A DNA stretch of 64,000 nt from Diospyros lotus (GCF_014633365.1 NC_068347.1:14840433-14904432); one strand, 5' to 3'. Counted from the first letter of the stretch, positions 21,459 to 34,310 are shown. Program-made: numbers and translations. The notes: generated by a model from the sequence alone, not told the origin.

Positions 21459-22930
21459 TGTAACGCCCCGTTTTTCGAGCACGTTAAAACTCAAGACAAT
21501 TTTGGGATAATTTTTTTTTATACTACTAAAACTAAGACTAAACCATATCATTGCTCTTATCCATCCCAAAATTTTCATTCATTTATCTCCAAGGAGAATC
21601 ATCATAAACATTAAATATGGAAGTTATAATCGAACCTAACATCATAACATTAATCATAAATCAGTTCTTACATCACGGGAACATAAATTTCTCAACATGA
21701 CTTAATGCATAACATAAGTTCTCAACTAACATTAACCTTGAATAGGGTTCTGCATCATCATTTCTCAAAACGTTCAGAATTCGAAGTAGCAGAACTTAAA
21801 TACATGAGCAACATAACATACGTTCAACTAATCATACAACTCATCATGCACTTTGCTAAGTGCCATTACATGCCTCATTCATCCTCGTTTCTACTACTAT
21901 CTTCATCTAGAACGTTTGAATATTCCAGGGGCAAAGCCCAAATTAGATGATGAATCATCTAAGTAAGGGAACAAAACATTTAATGCTCATGTATGTATGC
22001 AATGCACATAACATCATAACTCTCATGTTTGGGTCGACTGCACCTTAAGATTACCTGCCATTTTTCCAATCTCCCTGCCAGACCGGGGTATATGGGTGCA
22101 CCCTTGGCAAAGTAACAGAGCTAGTACCTAATCCCAAATCCATGCAACATATGACTGTGAATCTCATCATGCTCAGATGCATATTTCATAAATCAAACAT
22201 GTAAATGCAATTTGCATGACATACTCACATCAAGGCATGACAACATGATAAAATCATTGTAAAATCAGGTTTTGGATTGAACCACTTACAAACCAAGTAT
22301 TTTCATAAAATTAAATTCAGTTGGGAAGTACCACTTATCTTGCAAAAAGATAATTTTGCCCCTAACATAATTTTGCCTCAAAATTCGCGTCGGACTTCCA
22401 ATCATACTCAATTATGAACCTTGACATATCTTGGGCATCATAATTACTGAAGAAAATCAGATTTATAATTTTCTCTAATTTTCCTAATTTCTCCCATTTT
22501 CTCCTATTATTTCCTTCAGATTATGAAATAAATAGTTTCTCATAAAATTTTCTCAATTTCTCTTCACAATAATTCCTAAAACAATATTTCTAAGCCCCAT
22601 AAATTTCCTCATAATTTTCAAAATCCATATTCTATTTATTTCTCATTTTCTCTTTGATTTTCAAGTATCTATTGCCTCAAAAATTCATAATAAATACCAA
22701 TCATTCATTTCTCTTCCAATTTCATCATCAAAAATTGTAAAATATCATTCTCATACTTTTGAAATTTTTCAAGAAATTTTTGAAGATAACTTACCTTCCC
22801 GCAGAGCGATTCGGTATTCTTTTATATTGTGACAAAGCTTCGATTTACACATCCAACAACGCCTTTTATCACAATTTTTCACACAAACTACTAAACCCAG
22901 CCTATAGGATTTTTCTAGGAATTTTTTTGG

Positions 22931-22973
<43 letters not shown>

Positions 22974-24080
22974 TTTTTTCTTTCTCTTTTTCAAATCTCT
23001 TTCTCACTCTCAAATCTTTTTTTTCAACCTTTCTCCTTCTAATTTAAGTTCTCAAACCTTTCAAGTTTTCTCTATTTATAGGAGGTTGAATTAAGCTTAA
23101 CATAATTGTAATGACCCACTATCTTTAATTATTTTGTCATATTTCTTAATTATTTTTCACTAAATCTAACTAAAAATTTTTAATTATTTATTCACACCTT
23201 ACTTTGTCTCCCACATTTCTCAATTCTTTCACCCATTATCTTTGATTATTTATCCACACCTTATTTTGTCTTCCACATTTCTCAATTATTTCACTCATCA
23301 TCTTTAATTATTTTGTCATCTTTCTTAATTATTTTCCACTAAATTTCACTCATAATATTTAATTATTTGTCCACACCCTACTTTGTCTCCAACAGTTCTC
23401 AATTATTTCACTCATTATCTTTGATTATTTGTTCACACCTTAATTTGTCTCCCACATTTCTCAATTATTTCACCCATCATCTTTATTTATTTTGTCATCT
23501 TTCTTAATTATTTTTCACTAAATCTCACTCATAATTTTTAATTATTTGTCCATACTCTACTTTGTCTCCGACATTTCTCAATTATTTCACTTATTATCTT
23601 TAATTATTTGTCCACACCTTAATTTATTTCCCACATTTCTCAATTATTTCACCCATAATCTTTAATTATTTTGTCATCTTTCTTAATTATTTTACACTAA
23701 ATCTCACTCATAATCTTTAATTATTTGTCCACACTCTACTTTGTCTCCAACATTTCTCAATTATTTCACCTATTATCTTTAATTATTTTGTCACCTTAAT
23801 TATTTTTCACTAAATCTTATTCTAAATAGATTATTCTTTTATTTAATTCATTAATTTCAAACCTATTTTCTAAGCCTACTAATTAGCCCATTTACTTAGC
23901 CTTTTATTTTTTTTTAACTTAGCCCACTAACTCTAAGCCCATTTACTTAGTCTTTATTTTTCCAATTTAGCCCACTAACTCTAAACCCATTATTTTTTTT
24001 TTCAATTATAATCTCTAATTGATGTTAAAAATAAAAAAAAATAATTATTATTATTATTCTCAAAATACTAGGATATTACA
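21459..24080 (-). mobile_element. Solo LTR, family B copy 1
   Basis: 2,622 bp, TGTAACGCCCCG...GGATATTACA, flanked by GCTAT (21454-21458) and GCCAT (24081-24085), a 5-bp TSD with one transition. It aligns with copy 2 through landmarks such as GGGGTATATGGGTGCACCCTT (here 22086-22106, there 41512-41532). No coding region is attached, so it is a solo LTR from recombination. Minus orientation is inferred from the PPT position beside related LTR ends. Contains a (CT)n run at 22938-22970. Confidence 0.8.
23110..23810. repeat. Nested 60-bp / 180-bp tandem repeat in the family B LTR
   Basis: TTGTCTCCCACATTTCTCAA variants recur at alternating distances of about 60 and 118 bp, giving a 180-bp higher-order unit repeated three to four times, built from AATTATTT, CACTCATAATCTTT and CCACACCTTACTTTG words. 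Confidence 0.75.
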
Positions 24081-24689
24081 GCCATAGCCTGGCAGGTTGG
24101 CTCCATATTTATTGTGAGGTTTTATCTATGTAATACAATTTGGCATGTGTTGATTTATGGCTTGCAAGCCTATGAGATTTGATACTGATATTAAATTTAT
24201 ATGCACATTTGCATAATAGTACATGGTGGCATGATACATTTAACTTGGAATTGATCAAGTCTTAAATTGTGATACTTGTATACATCAGTCAAGTTTTGGA
24301 GTACTTCCTTTGGTGTCACCTTATTCTTGGTTAATGATCATTGTTTATTGTCCTAAAACTTGTTGAGCCTTGTGGCTCACTTGATATTCTTTGCCATTCC
24401 AAGTAAAGGGAAAGCTATTATTGGGGGCGAGTCCAATGGGACTAAGGCTTAAGAATAGTGGTGTATGGGGATATGTCCTAACTTGAAGATCCTGTTTAGC
24501 ATTTTGGTGAGACTTGAGATTAAATGATTCTTATTTTGTTAGTTAACATTAGAGTCTCTTATCTATTTTGTAAGGCCGTCGAGCCGTAACGCTTGAGCTA
24601 TTGGAAGTGTAATCGAACTTAAATTTAGTTTCTACTGCTAGTAATAAGTTGTCTATTTATTTATGGTTTGTTCTATATCAACTCTGTGA
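24081..24689. other. LTR-like sequence on the far side of family B copy 1; no gene
   Basis: It includes GAGCCTTGTGGCTCACTTG and TTCCAAGTAAAGGG, wording shared in layout with family A plus-strand LTR sequence (GCTGAGCTTTTGTAGCTCAC). That suggests another gypsy LTR in plus orientation, its ends unresolved. Confidence 0.4.
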
Positions 24690-26494
24690 TGACCTCCTTT
24701 CAAATATCCTATGCTAGCGGGAATATTCGAGAGTAGGCCCTCAAAATATCAAATCATGTACAATAATACAACTTATCGAATCATGCAATAAATCACATAA
24801 TGACAAAGTTAATCAGCAGTATCCAGCACCGGTCAACGGTCAGTGACAAGGAGTATCTGCCCGACGGTCCACTCCAGGGCCGTACAATGGTCTACTCCAC
24901 GTCACCGAACAGCCAACCCCTGCCCCACTGCTCGATAGCACTAACCGAACTATAAATAAACCCGAGAAAATCATAAATAAACCCACACAACTAGGAACCT
25001 AATCCCCAAGCTGGATTTAGCATCATTCCCAAAAGGAGTGGGGGCGGTACAAACCCCCATAGGCTCACAACAAATAAAGTTCTAGAAGTCTCAGATTTAA
25101 TTTAAATCATACCAAATGGATAATAATTTAATAAATAATGCTAGGCGCCGAATTGACGTAAGAGAGGGGATAAACTATGAGAAACCACGGAGTCTCTCAC
25201 GAGAATTAAAGAATGTGAAAAGAGGGTTAGGAGCTTGCCTTTTACTAGCTAATTCTACCCCAACTAGTTCCCCCATTGCACAAATTAATAACAATAATGA
25301 TAATATTAATACAATAATAACATTATTATAATAACATTAATAACAACAATACATTCATAATAACCATAATTCTGGTATCAGTAATAATAATGATAATAAT
25401 ATTAATACATTAGAAGTAATAATATATAATAATAATAACTTAATGCTTACTAATATGCAAACGTCACTTCCTTTTTAGAATATACACACAGGGAAGTATA
25501 TATCTTTTATTAATAACATATGTAAATATCTCCACTAATATTCATTCATGGCTAGGGCCATTTCTTTTTTTATTTTAATTCCTTTGCACTCACACACAGT
25601 GATATTGTCACGCCCATACATTGTGTTTATATATATATAAATCAGCACACTCACAGAGACACACTCTCACAGTCAAGGCAATATACACTCTCACGCACAC
25701 AGTGCACTAGTGTACACATATACTTGCACACCAAATTAATACGCACTGAAACATAGTATAATCCCCCAAAATTAATAAAATCAGATCCAAAATTAAATTT
25801 CAACCGTCTAAAATTATTAATACATAATGTTTTACTTACCTGATTAATTAAACCCAATTAAACTTGATTTAATCCTCAATTTCTCCCAAACTCCTCTCCA
25901 TTTCCAGCCTCAACGCGCCATCTTCTTCTTCCGAAAACTCTCTGTTTTCCTACAAATTTAGCTTCAATTAAAGCATTAAATAGCCATCTAATCCCACGAA
26001 GAAAATCGCCAAAAACATGGCCAATTTTCCCTTAAAATTCGTGAAAAACAGAGGAGGCGTGAAGCTGTAGCACGGACGCATCAATGCACGCCACGTGGCC
26101 GCGCAAAGGGCCAGCACTGGCTCCCTAAAACGGCACCATTTTGGCCGCCCTTTTCTGCCCAAAAATATTTCTTCTTCCCTTAGCGCCACGCACCCGCGGG
26201 CTCGAACCCGCAACCTGCCCCATGTCCCTTCTCGCGCACGACCGCCTGCTCTAACCGTTCATTCATTATAATATACACAGCGCATTACATTTAAAATGAC
26301 TCTTGGTCATTTTCGAAATTTACACTTCAGCACCCATAGTTCCCATTAATTGCACACCCACCCCTTAAATAATTTCCCTTACACCCGAACTTCTAGAAAT
26401 TCACCCAAATGAATTTATTTTAATCCTTTCTTATTTTCATAAATATTTCCAAATAAATTAATTAATTACCCTTAATTTTCTATTTCCTCAAAAC
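24690..26494 (-). mobile_element. Probable decayed LTR in minus orientation
   Basis: It starts TGTGATGACCTCC and shows an LTR-like order: AGCAC(C)GGTCAACGG repeats, ATAATAATAATG microsatellites (25280-25430), and a tRNA-like segment. It runs into the chromovirus RT relic at about 26495 without a clear CA end or TSD, so the boundary may be a deletion junction. Confidence 0.4.
26183..26262 (-). other. tRNA-like Pol III box pair inside an LTR relic
   Basis: On the minus strand, TTAGAGCAGGCGG (26254-26242) resembles an A box and GGTTCGAGCCC (26208-26198) fits the B box GGTTCGANNCC, at roughly tRNA spacing. No acceptor-stem pairing is visible, so this is not a functional tRNA. It could be a SINE-like remnant or a conserved LTR segment. 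Confidence 0.4.
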
Positions 26495-27637
26495 AACATA
26501 GAGTTTGTGGTTATGCCATTTGGGTTAACAAATGCTCCAACTGTTTTCACGGATTTGATGAATCGAGTTCTAATTACTCACCTAATATAGAAGAGCATAC
26601 AGAGCATCTTACTTTAGTACTATAGAAGCTCAGAGAAGAGCAATTGTACGCTAAGTTCAGTAAGTGTGAGTTTTAGCTCACTCAAATTGGATTTCTAGGC
26701 CATGTGGTGTCTAGAAATGGTATTTCAATGGATCCAGACAAGACTAAAGCAGTTATGGATTGGCCAAGGCCGACGACAGTGACAGAGATACGTAGTTTTC
26801 TAGGACTTGTAGGTTATTATAGGCGATTTATTGAGGGGTTTGTTCGTTTATCTTCCCCTATGACTAAGATAACAAGGAAATGAGAGAAGTTTGAATGGAA
26901 TGTCACGAATGAACTGCTTTTCAAGAATTAAAGTAGAAGTTGACTACTGCACCAGTTTTAACCATTCTAAGAAGTGGAGAGAAATATTCCATTTACAGTT
27001 ATGCCTCCCATTTAGGATTGGGATGCAAATTGATGTAAGAGGGTTGAGTTAATGCTTATGCCTCTAGATAATTGAAGAAACATGAGGTGAATTACTCCAC
27101 TCATGATTTTGAGTTGGCAGGGGTAGTATTTGCATTGAAGATATAGCGACACTATTTATATGGTGAGAAAGTCGAGATTTATATAGATCATAAGAGTTTA
27201 CATTAAATTGAGCATGAGGCAAAGACGTTGGGTCGAGTTATTTAAGGACTTCGACTGTGAGATTCTATATCATCCAAGAAGGGTTAATATAGTAGCCGAT
27301 GCCTTGAGTATGCGATGAGCTTTTATGGCTACAATGATGGTTCAAGAATGGAAGTTATTTGAAAAAAATTGAGTTCTCTATCTATTTCAACCCCAGAGGA
27401 TAGTATAGTGATGAGTTGCGCTTATATGAGAGTGCAACCCAAGTTGTTTGATTTAATCAAGGACCAGCAATCAAAAGATAAGAAGTTGGCCCAGATTTTA
27501 GCAAATATCAAGAAGTTTTCTCCTTTGGATATACCTTATGGAGTGATGGTATACTCTTATTTCAGAGACGTATTTGTATACCCGATGATAGAAATCTTAA
27601 GCAAGAGATTTAGAATGAAGCACACAAGAGTTGTTAT
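26495..27637 (+). pseudogene. Chromovirus (Tekay-like) RT / RNase H relic, left part
   Basis: Translation in broken frames gives [13 protein letters not shown], then a jump to EHTEHL. The catalytic YxDD block that should lie between is deleted. GFLGHVVSRNGISMDPDKTKAV and SFLGLVGYYRRFIEGF follow, then RNase H pieces (NYSTHDFELAGVVFALK, IYIDHKSL, YHPRRVNIVADALS). Many stops are TAG or TGA where CAG, CGA or TGG is expected. The 5' part of the element (LTR, gag, protease) is missing. The frame at 27369-27680 is the RNase H-integrase linker running into the inserted LTR. Confidence 0.85.
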
Positions 27638-28659
27638 TGTAACACCCCCTCTCCTAGAACTGCTCGAGAAGAGGTGCTAAGAAAAAAATAAAATAAATTA
27701 ACTAATAAACTAAAATTTGATACCATAACTGAACATCTCAGTCAATTGGAATAAAAACTCTGAGTCAATACAGACTGAAAATCATAAACTTTATCTAAGG
27801 GACAATCCCTTAATTGAAATATAAAATAAATCTAAATTGACAAAACACTATAAACTCAACAGACTCCCAGACATCTTTTATCTTGAGCGGCTCCACGTAC
27901 ACACACTATAGACCACTAATACTAGGCCCCACGTCTGGTACTCCCCCACTAGAACCTGAAGGGGTGAAAAGTACAAGGTGAGCTACAAAGCTCAGCAAGT
28001 AATAAGCTAGAAAGAATAACTGAAGCCGAATCAAAAAATATCGATACTGATAAATAACTCACTGAACTTGTACTATATAATCGCTGTCTGTTTGCATTCA
28101 TAAAAATGTAATGCACATAAACTGTAAAAAAAATGCAAGTATACAACTTTGGCTCATAGGCCCACATAATCTGATAAAACATATCTAACTAATCTGAATC
28201 TTGTAAACAGAAAAAAAAAATTGTAAGCACATACTGTGGGCAAAGCCCCTAGCCCCCTAGTCGTCACCAGGTGAGCAACTCATAAACTAAGTTGTAACTG
28301 AAACTGATACTGGTGGGATCCCCGCGAACTAAGCCGCCTGGCGCACATAATGCAATGCTCATATAAATGCTGGCACACGATATGTAGTACTCCATATAAA
28401 ATCATGCTCAATACTCATACCAAGATGTATGCACATCATCTCACGAAATAATGCTGAACATGCCATAATAAACACTAAACATGTAACCTCATCTTCAATA
28501 TATTGGAATACAAAGATTCTATGAATTATGTATTATGGTATGGGCATGATTAACTTGTTATATTCTGGCATAAAATTCAATATTTGGAGGTACTGAATAG
28601 CTTTATTTGAATAAAACTTGAATTAAAACATCATTGGAAGTTCACTTGGATTTCTGGAA

Positions 28660-29060
28660 ATGCCATCCGGGTATTAGGGAGGATATCTAGATATGAGGAA
28701 AGACATTCGGATAGGAAGAAGGCTCATCTAGATACACTGGCCCTCAAATAAGAAGCTATTCAGATATGCTGGGATATATTTAGATAGAAACTAGGACATC
28801 TGGATATGATTCTAGACATCCAGATATCTCACAAGGCACTCGGATATATATATATATATCAGGAGACTTATTTGAATATAAAATTCAACTTTGGAGAGAG
28901 GTATCTGGATAAGGAAGGAGGCATCCGGATATGCTAGACCTATCTGGATAGAAAAAAGGGCATCCGGATATGAGCTATCTGGATGTGCGAAGAACCATCC
29001 GGATATCATACGCAAGGAACTTGGAACTCATCCGGATATGGGAAGACCCATTCGGATATC
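28660..29060. repeat. ATCCGGAT palindrome array in A1
   Basis: About fifteen copies of CATCCGGATATG or one-base variants (CATCTGGATA, CATCCAGATA, TATTCGGATA), 20-35 bp apart, with unrelated bases between. Confidence 0.85.
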
Positions 29061-29334
29061 TACAATTAAATTTGACGAACATGAACGCTAACAAAGACTG
29101 AAATCTGAAACAAAACTTAATGATTCTATACCATTTTGAATAAAATCTTGGGAAAATGAATCCCAATCGATATGAAACAACTTTAAGGATGATTCTAAGA
29201 TAATATTTGATTGAATCGCTATAAAGATCATGCATATATGAGAACTTGCCTCTAAAAGAAATAAAAGGAGGAAGGAACTTGCAACTCAAAAGAACGAAGA
29301 AATAATAGGACTTGCACTCCAAATGGGAAAAGGA

Positions 29335-29720
29335 GTAATAGAACTTGGAGTAATAAAACTTGCAATCCAAAATAGATAAGGAGTAATATAACTTGCAATC
29401 CAAAATAGATAAGGAGTAATAGAACTTGCAATCCAAAATGGATAAGGATTAATGGAACTTGCAATCCAAAATGGATGTGGATTAATTGAACTTGTAATCC
29501 AAAATGGATAAGGATTAATGGAACTTGCAATCCAAAATGGATGAGAATTAATTGATTGCAATCCAAAATGGATAAGGAGTAATATAACTTGCAATCCAAA
29601 ATGGATAAGGATTAATGGAACTTGCAATCCAAAATGAATAAGGATTAATGGAACTTGCAATCCAAAATGGATGAGAATTAATTGATTGCAATCCAAAATG
29701 GATAAGGATTAATAAAACTT
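29335..29720. repeat. 33-bp tandem array in A1
   Basis: About eleven units of GCAATCCAAAATGGATAAGG + ATTAATGGAACTT with small indels. The same array, about thirteen units, is in A3 at 39795-40210; A2 and A4 lack it. Confidence 0.9.
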
Positions 29721-30437
29721 GCTCATAACTTCACGCATATATATATATATACGTATCTGCTTACTGATATAAATCTGAAAACTATAACGAAGAACTGGAA
29801 TAATCTGAAATCATAACTAATATGAACCTATAATGGAAGGGATTATAGGAAGAATACTTGCCTTGATAAATCTCTCTAATCGAACCCTGGAGCGATCCTG
29901 AAGACTCTAGCAAGCCTCTGCTATCTCTTAGCCTTTCAGTTCTTCACATGGCATGAAGAAAAACTAAGCTAATGGGCTCTATATATAGACATAAAGCCCT
30001 AGATCACACTTCTTCTACAACTTGGATTCCTTCTCCAAATCTAACTAGGAGACTCTCAATCCAAATCCATCTTATACATGGATTATCGTTCTCCTTTAAA
30101 TACATAATCTCACTTAATTAATAATAATACAAAAATTATTATTAAAACTCTCAAATAATAATAAAACTCCAAAATTACCTTCATGCCCTTGCATTTAATT
30201 TTCACAAAATAAATGCCATTTAAATGCTATTCTCTCAATTAAAAATCTAAATTGCCACTTTGGTAAATTCCTTTAACTCCAACATTAAAAAGAAATAAAT
30301 GCTATTCTTTTGGTTCAAAATCTCTAAATTTCCACATTAAATAATTAATTGAAAAAATCTCTTAATCAAATACTTCAACAATTAATTAAATAATCCTTGA
30401 ATAAATACTGGGCCCTCTAATGGGTCGTTATAGTTAC

Positions 30438-31694
30438 ACTATTCATCCAGGTGTTGCAAAGATGTACCACGACCTTAAGCAAAAGTATTGATAGAGTGGT
30501 ATGAAGAAGGATGTAGCTAAGTATCTTTCACAGTGTTCAGTATGTCAGCAAGTTAAAGCGGAACATCAGAAACCGTAGGTTTATTACTTCTATTGCCTAT
30601 TCTAGAATGGAAATGGGATAATGTTACTATGGATTTTGTGATGGGTTTTACCCAGGATGACTAAAGGCTATGATGCTATATGGGTGATTGTTGATAGTTG
30701 ACTAAATCAGCTCATTTTCTGCCTATTAAGAAGGCTTATCCATTGAATAGATTTGCCAGAATTTATATTGAGGAGATCGTGAAGTTGCATGGTGTTCCAT
30801 CTAGCATTATATCAGATCGAGATCCTCATTTTACTTCTCATTTTTGGGGAGCTTTGCATGAGGCATTGGGATCTTAGTTGAAGTTTAGTATGACATTTCA
30901 TCATTAAACAGATGGTCAGTCAAAAGGGACTATCAAGACTCTCGAGGACACGTTGAGAGCTTGTGTTCTAGATTTCCAAGGTAGTTAGGATGAGCATCTA
31001 CCTTTGGTAGAATTTGCCTACAATAATAGTTTCCATTCAAGTATTGGAATGTCCCTATGAGGCTTTGTATGGGCGACCATGTCGATCGTCGATATGTTGG
31101 GAAGAGATTGGAGATAGGGCTTTATTAAGTCCTAAAATTGTCAAGCAGACGACAGAAAAGATCCTAGTGATCAAAGAAAGAATGAAAATAGCCCAAGACA
31201 AATAGAAGAGCTATGCAAATAAGTGACGACGAGACCTCAAGTTGGAGGTAGGCAACCATGTTTGGTTGAGAGTCATGCTTATTAAAGGTGTGCAGATTTG
31301 GCGTAACAGGGAAGCTTAGTCCCCGTTACATTGGTCCATTTGAGATTTTAAGATGGATAGGGACTTTGGCATATGAATTAGCTTTGCCACCTTAGTTGTC
31401 CCAGGTTCATAACGTGTTCCATGTTTCGATGTTGAGGAAGTATGTGCCAGATCCTTAGCATGTGATTGATTTTTAGACTCTTGAAGTTTGAGAAGATGTG
31501 TCTTATGAAGAGATACTTACCAGTATTTTAGAGCAAAAAGAAAAGACTTTGAGGAATCGATCAATTCCTCTTGTGAAAGTGCAATGGCCACGTCACTCGT
31601 CAGAAGAGGCGACGTGGGAGCTAGAAGAAGAGATGAAGCATCTTTACCCCTCATTGTTGAGTAACCAAGTATGAATTTGGAGGACCAAATTCTT
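30438..31694 (+). pseudogene. Chromovirus integrase and chromodomain-like relic, right part
   Basis: Continues the pol split at 27637. Broken frames give HPGVAKMYHDLKQKY, a CSVCQQVKAEHQKP zinc-finger end, integrase core pieces (WDNVTMDFVMGF, HGVPSSIISDRDPHFTSHFW) and QVHNVFHVSMLRKYVPDP. The final VKVQWPRHSSEEATWELEE segment is the C-terminal chromodomain-type region of chromoviruses. Stops are common and mostly CAG-to-TAG or TGG-to-TGA/TAG. Together with the long (about 2.6 kb) LTR this points to the Tekay/Del group. Confidence 0.85.
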
Positions 31695-31711
31695 TTAAGG
31701 AGGGGAGAAAT
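31695..31711 (+). other. Polypurine tract of the chromovirus
   Basis: TTAAGGAGGGGAGAAAT directly precedes the LTR start TGTGACGACCC; this is the usual gypsy wording, just after the end of pol. Confidence 0.8.
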
Positions 31712-34310
31712 TGTGACGACCCATTAGAGGGCCCAATATTTATTCAAGAATTATTTAATTAATTGTTGAAGTATTTAATTAAGAGATTTTGTCAATTAAT
31801 TATTTAATGTAGTAATTTAGAGATTTTGAAGGAAAAGAATAGCATTTAATTCTATTTAATTTTGGAATTAAAGGAAGTTGCCAATGCGGCGATCTAGTAA
31901 TTTTTAATTGAGAGAATAGTATTTAAAGAGCATTTAATTCAAGTTATTTATTTTGGAAATTAAATGCTAGGACATGAAGGTCATTTAGCAATTTGTTATT
32001 AGAATTTAATTATTAATTGAAGTTATTATGATTAAGGGATTAAGAAAATCCATAGCTAACATGGTTTGGGTTTGAAGTCTCCTAGTCCCAATAGGATAAG
32101 GTTTTGAGAGTCTCCTAGTTATATTAGGAGAAGGAATCCAAGTTATAGAAGGAGAATGAGATAGGCTTAGGGTTGCCTATATATATTTAACCATAGCATT
32201 GAGTTCTTCTCACGCCGCCTAAGAAAAGAAGCATATAGCAAGAGAGTCAGCAGTGAGCATAAGAGAGTTGCAAGTTTGATCGATCTGATCGATCATAAGG
32301 CAAGTATTCTCCTTGTAAATCCTTTCTTTACAGGTTAATATCAGTGTTTCCAGTTGTATCAAAGATCTCTTATTGAGTTCCAATTTTCAGATACGTGTAT
32401 ATATATATATGCACTTACAGTGAGTTTACATGCAATTCATGCATGTTTAATATAGCGATTCAAGTTAATATCATCTTTGAATCATCCCTAAAGTTGTTTG
32501 ATATCGGTTGGGACTTGTTTTCCCAAGTTTTTAATTCAGAATAGCATAGTTGTTAAGATTCGTTCAAGATCAGAGTCTCTGTGAGCGTTCGTTCTGAGTT
32601 TAAGAGTTGCAAATATCCGAATGTGAGCCTTCATATCCGAATAAGTTTTTCCAAGTTTGTGAGTGATATTCGGATAAGCTAGAGCCTATCCAGATGAGTC
32701 AAAAAGTTTTTTGTGAGTGACATCCGGATGGCCCTTGGGCATATCCGGATAGTCTTAGAAATGTATCCGGATGGATTGTATGACATCCAGATGAGTCCAG
32801 TGCCTATTGTGAGTAATATTCGAATATCTCTTGTTCATATCCGAATAGCCCAGTAATATCCGGATGCTTCGTTTTCATATCCGGATGTGTTCGGTAATGA
32901 TTGTGAGTAGTATCCACATGCCTTGAGTCGTATCCAGATGTATCTAAAGTTCTTCGAGTATGATATCCGGATGTCTCCCTCAAAAGTTGAAATTCGTATT
33001 CAAATAGTCTCTTGTGGCATCCGAATGCCTCAGTGAGATATCCAGATGGCCAGAATCATATTCGGATGTCCTAGTGCTTATCCAAATACTATCCAGCATA
33101 TTCGAATAGCTAGTTCTTTGTGCTTCCAGTGTATTCGGATGACTAGTATCATATCCGGATGTCCTAGTATCTATCCGAATATCTTCCAGATAGCTTCTTA
33201 TTTGAGCGTTAATGTATCCGGATAAGGCTCATTCATATTCGGATGTCTTTCATAATATCTGAATATCCTCCCTAATATCCGGATGGCTTTTCCAGAAATT
33301 TAATTGAACTTCCAGAATAGTTTAATCCAAGTTTTAATTAAAGTAATGTATTCAATACCTCTAAATATTGAATTTAAAGGCTAGAATCTATCAAGTTAAT
33401 CATGCCCAAACCATAAATCATAATTCATAGAATCCTTGTATTCCAATATATAGATGAAGATCATATCATGTTGAGCATTATTTTATTTTGACATAATCAA
33501 CATTATTTTATGAGATTATGTGCATACATTTTGGTATGAGCATTAAGCATGACTTTATATGGAGCACTACATATCGTGTGCTAGAATTTATATGAGCATT
33601 ACATTGCATTATGAGTGCCAGGCGGCTTGTTCGTGGGGATCCCACCAGTTTCAGTTTCAGCTTAGTTTATGAGTTGCTCGCCTAGTGGCAATCGAGGGGC
33701 TATGGGCTTTGCCTACAATATGTGTTTACAGTTTTTATGTATGCAGGTTTCAGATCAGACAGGTATGTATTATCAAATTATGTGAACCTATGAGCCAAAG
33801 TTGCATACCTGTATTTAGTTTACAATTTATGTGCATTACATTTTTATGAATGCAATCAGACAGTGATTATTCAGTACAAGTTCAATGAGTTATTTATCAG
33901 CATCGATATTCTTCGATTCAGCTTCAGTATTCTTTCCAGCTTATTACTTGCTGAGCTTTTGTAGCTCACTTTGTACTCTTTACCCCTCCAGGTTCTAGCA
34001 GGGGAGTATCAGACATGGGGCCTAGCAGCATTATTCAGTAGTGTGTGTACGTGGAGCCGCTCAAGATAAAAAAAGTCTGGGAGTCCATTGAGTTTTATAA
34101 TATTTCCTCAGTTTAGATCTATTTTATATTTCAGTTGAAAGATTGTCCCTTAAACAGAGTTTATGGTTTTCAGTCTATTTTGACTCATAGTTTTTATTCT
34201 AATTAATTGAGATGTTCAGTTATGGTATTAGATTTCAGATTATCAGTTAGTTTATCTTATTTTTCCCGTAGCACCTCTTCTCGGGCAGTTCTAGGAGAGA
34301 GGGTGTTACA
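31712..34310 (+). mobile_element. 3' LTR of the chromovirus, family A copy A2
   Basis: 2,599 bp, TGTGACGACCCATTAGAGGGCC...GGGTGTTACA, the reverse complement of the A1, A3, A4 and A5 copies. TATA-like CCTATATATATTT near 32177-32189 is followed by TTCTTCTCACGCCG. A long ATCCGGAT array spans 32620-33290. The 5' partner LTR is absent from the window, so no TSD can be tested. Confidence 0.9.
32620..33290. repeat. ATCCGGAT palindrome array in A2
   Basis: More than twenty-five copies of ATATCCGGATG-type words and one-base variants over 670 bp, several paired with GTGAGTGACATCC or AGTGTATTCGGATG wording. Confidence 0.85.

Larger units (their letters stand above)
27638..30432 (-). mobile_element. Solo LTR, family A copy A1, inside the chromovirus pol
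   Basis: 2,795 bp, TGTAACACCCCCTCTCC...GGGTCGTTATA (terminal TACA decayed to TATA). TSD GTTAT (27633-27637) and GTTAC (30433-30437). It is in the opposite orientation to the host element, whose own 3' LTR (31712-34310) is the same family. Contains an ATCCGGAT palindrome array (28660-29060), a 33-bp tandem array (29335-29720) and a TATA-like TATATATAG near 29980. Short ORFs at 29252-29696 read through the repeats. Confidence 0.9.

Noticed and set aside
26183..26262. A true tRNA gene on the minus strand
   Set aside because: A and B boxes are present but I see no paired acceptor stem or anticodon arm.
29252..29696. ORFs of 115-153 codons on the minus strand
   Set aside because: They read through the 33-bp tandem array, giving repeated FGLQV-type words, with no homology beyond the repeat.
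28660..29720. CRISPR-like appearance of short repeats with variable spacing
   Set aside because: The sequence is plant nuclear transposon DNA; the repeats are 8-bp palindromes or direct tandem 33-mers without spacer/leader/cas structure.
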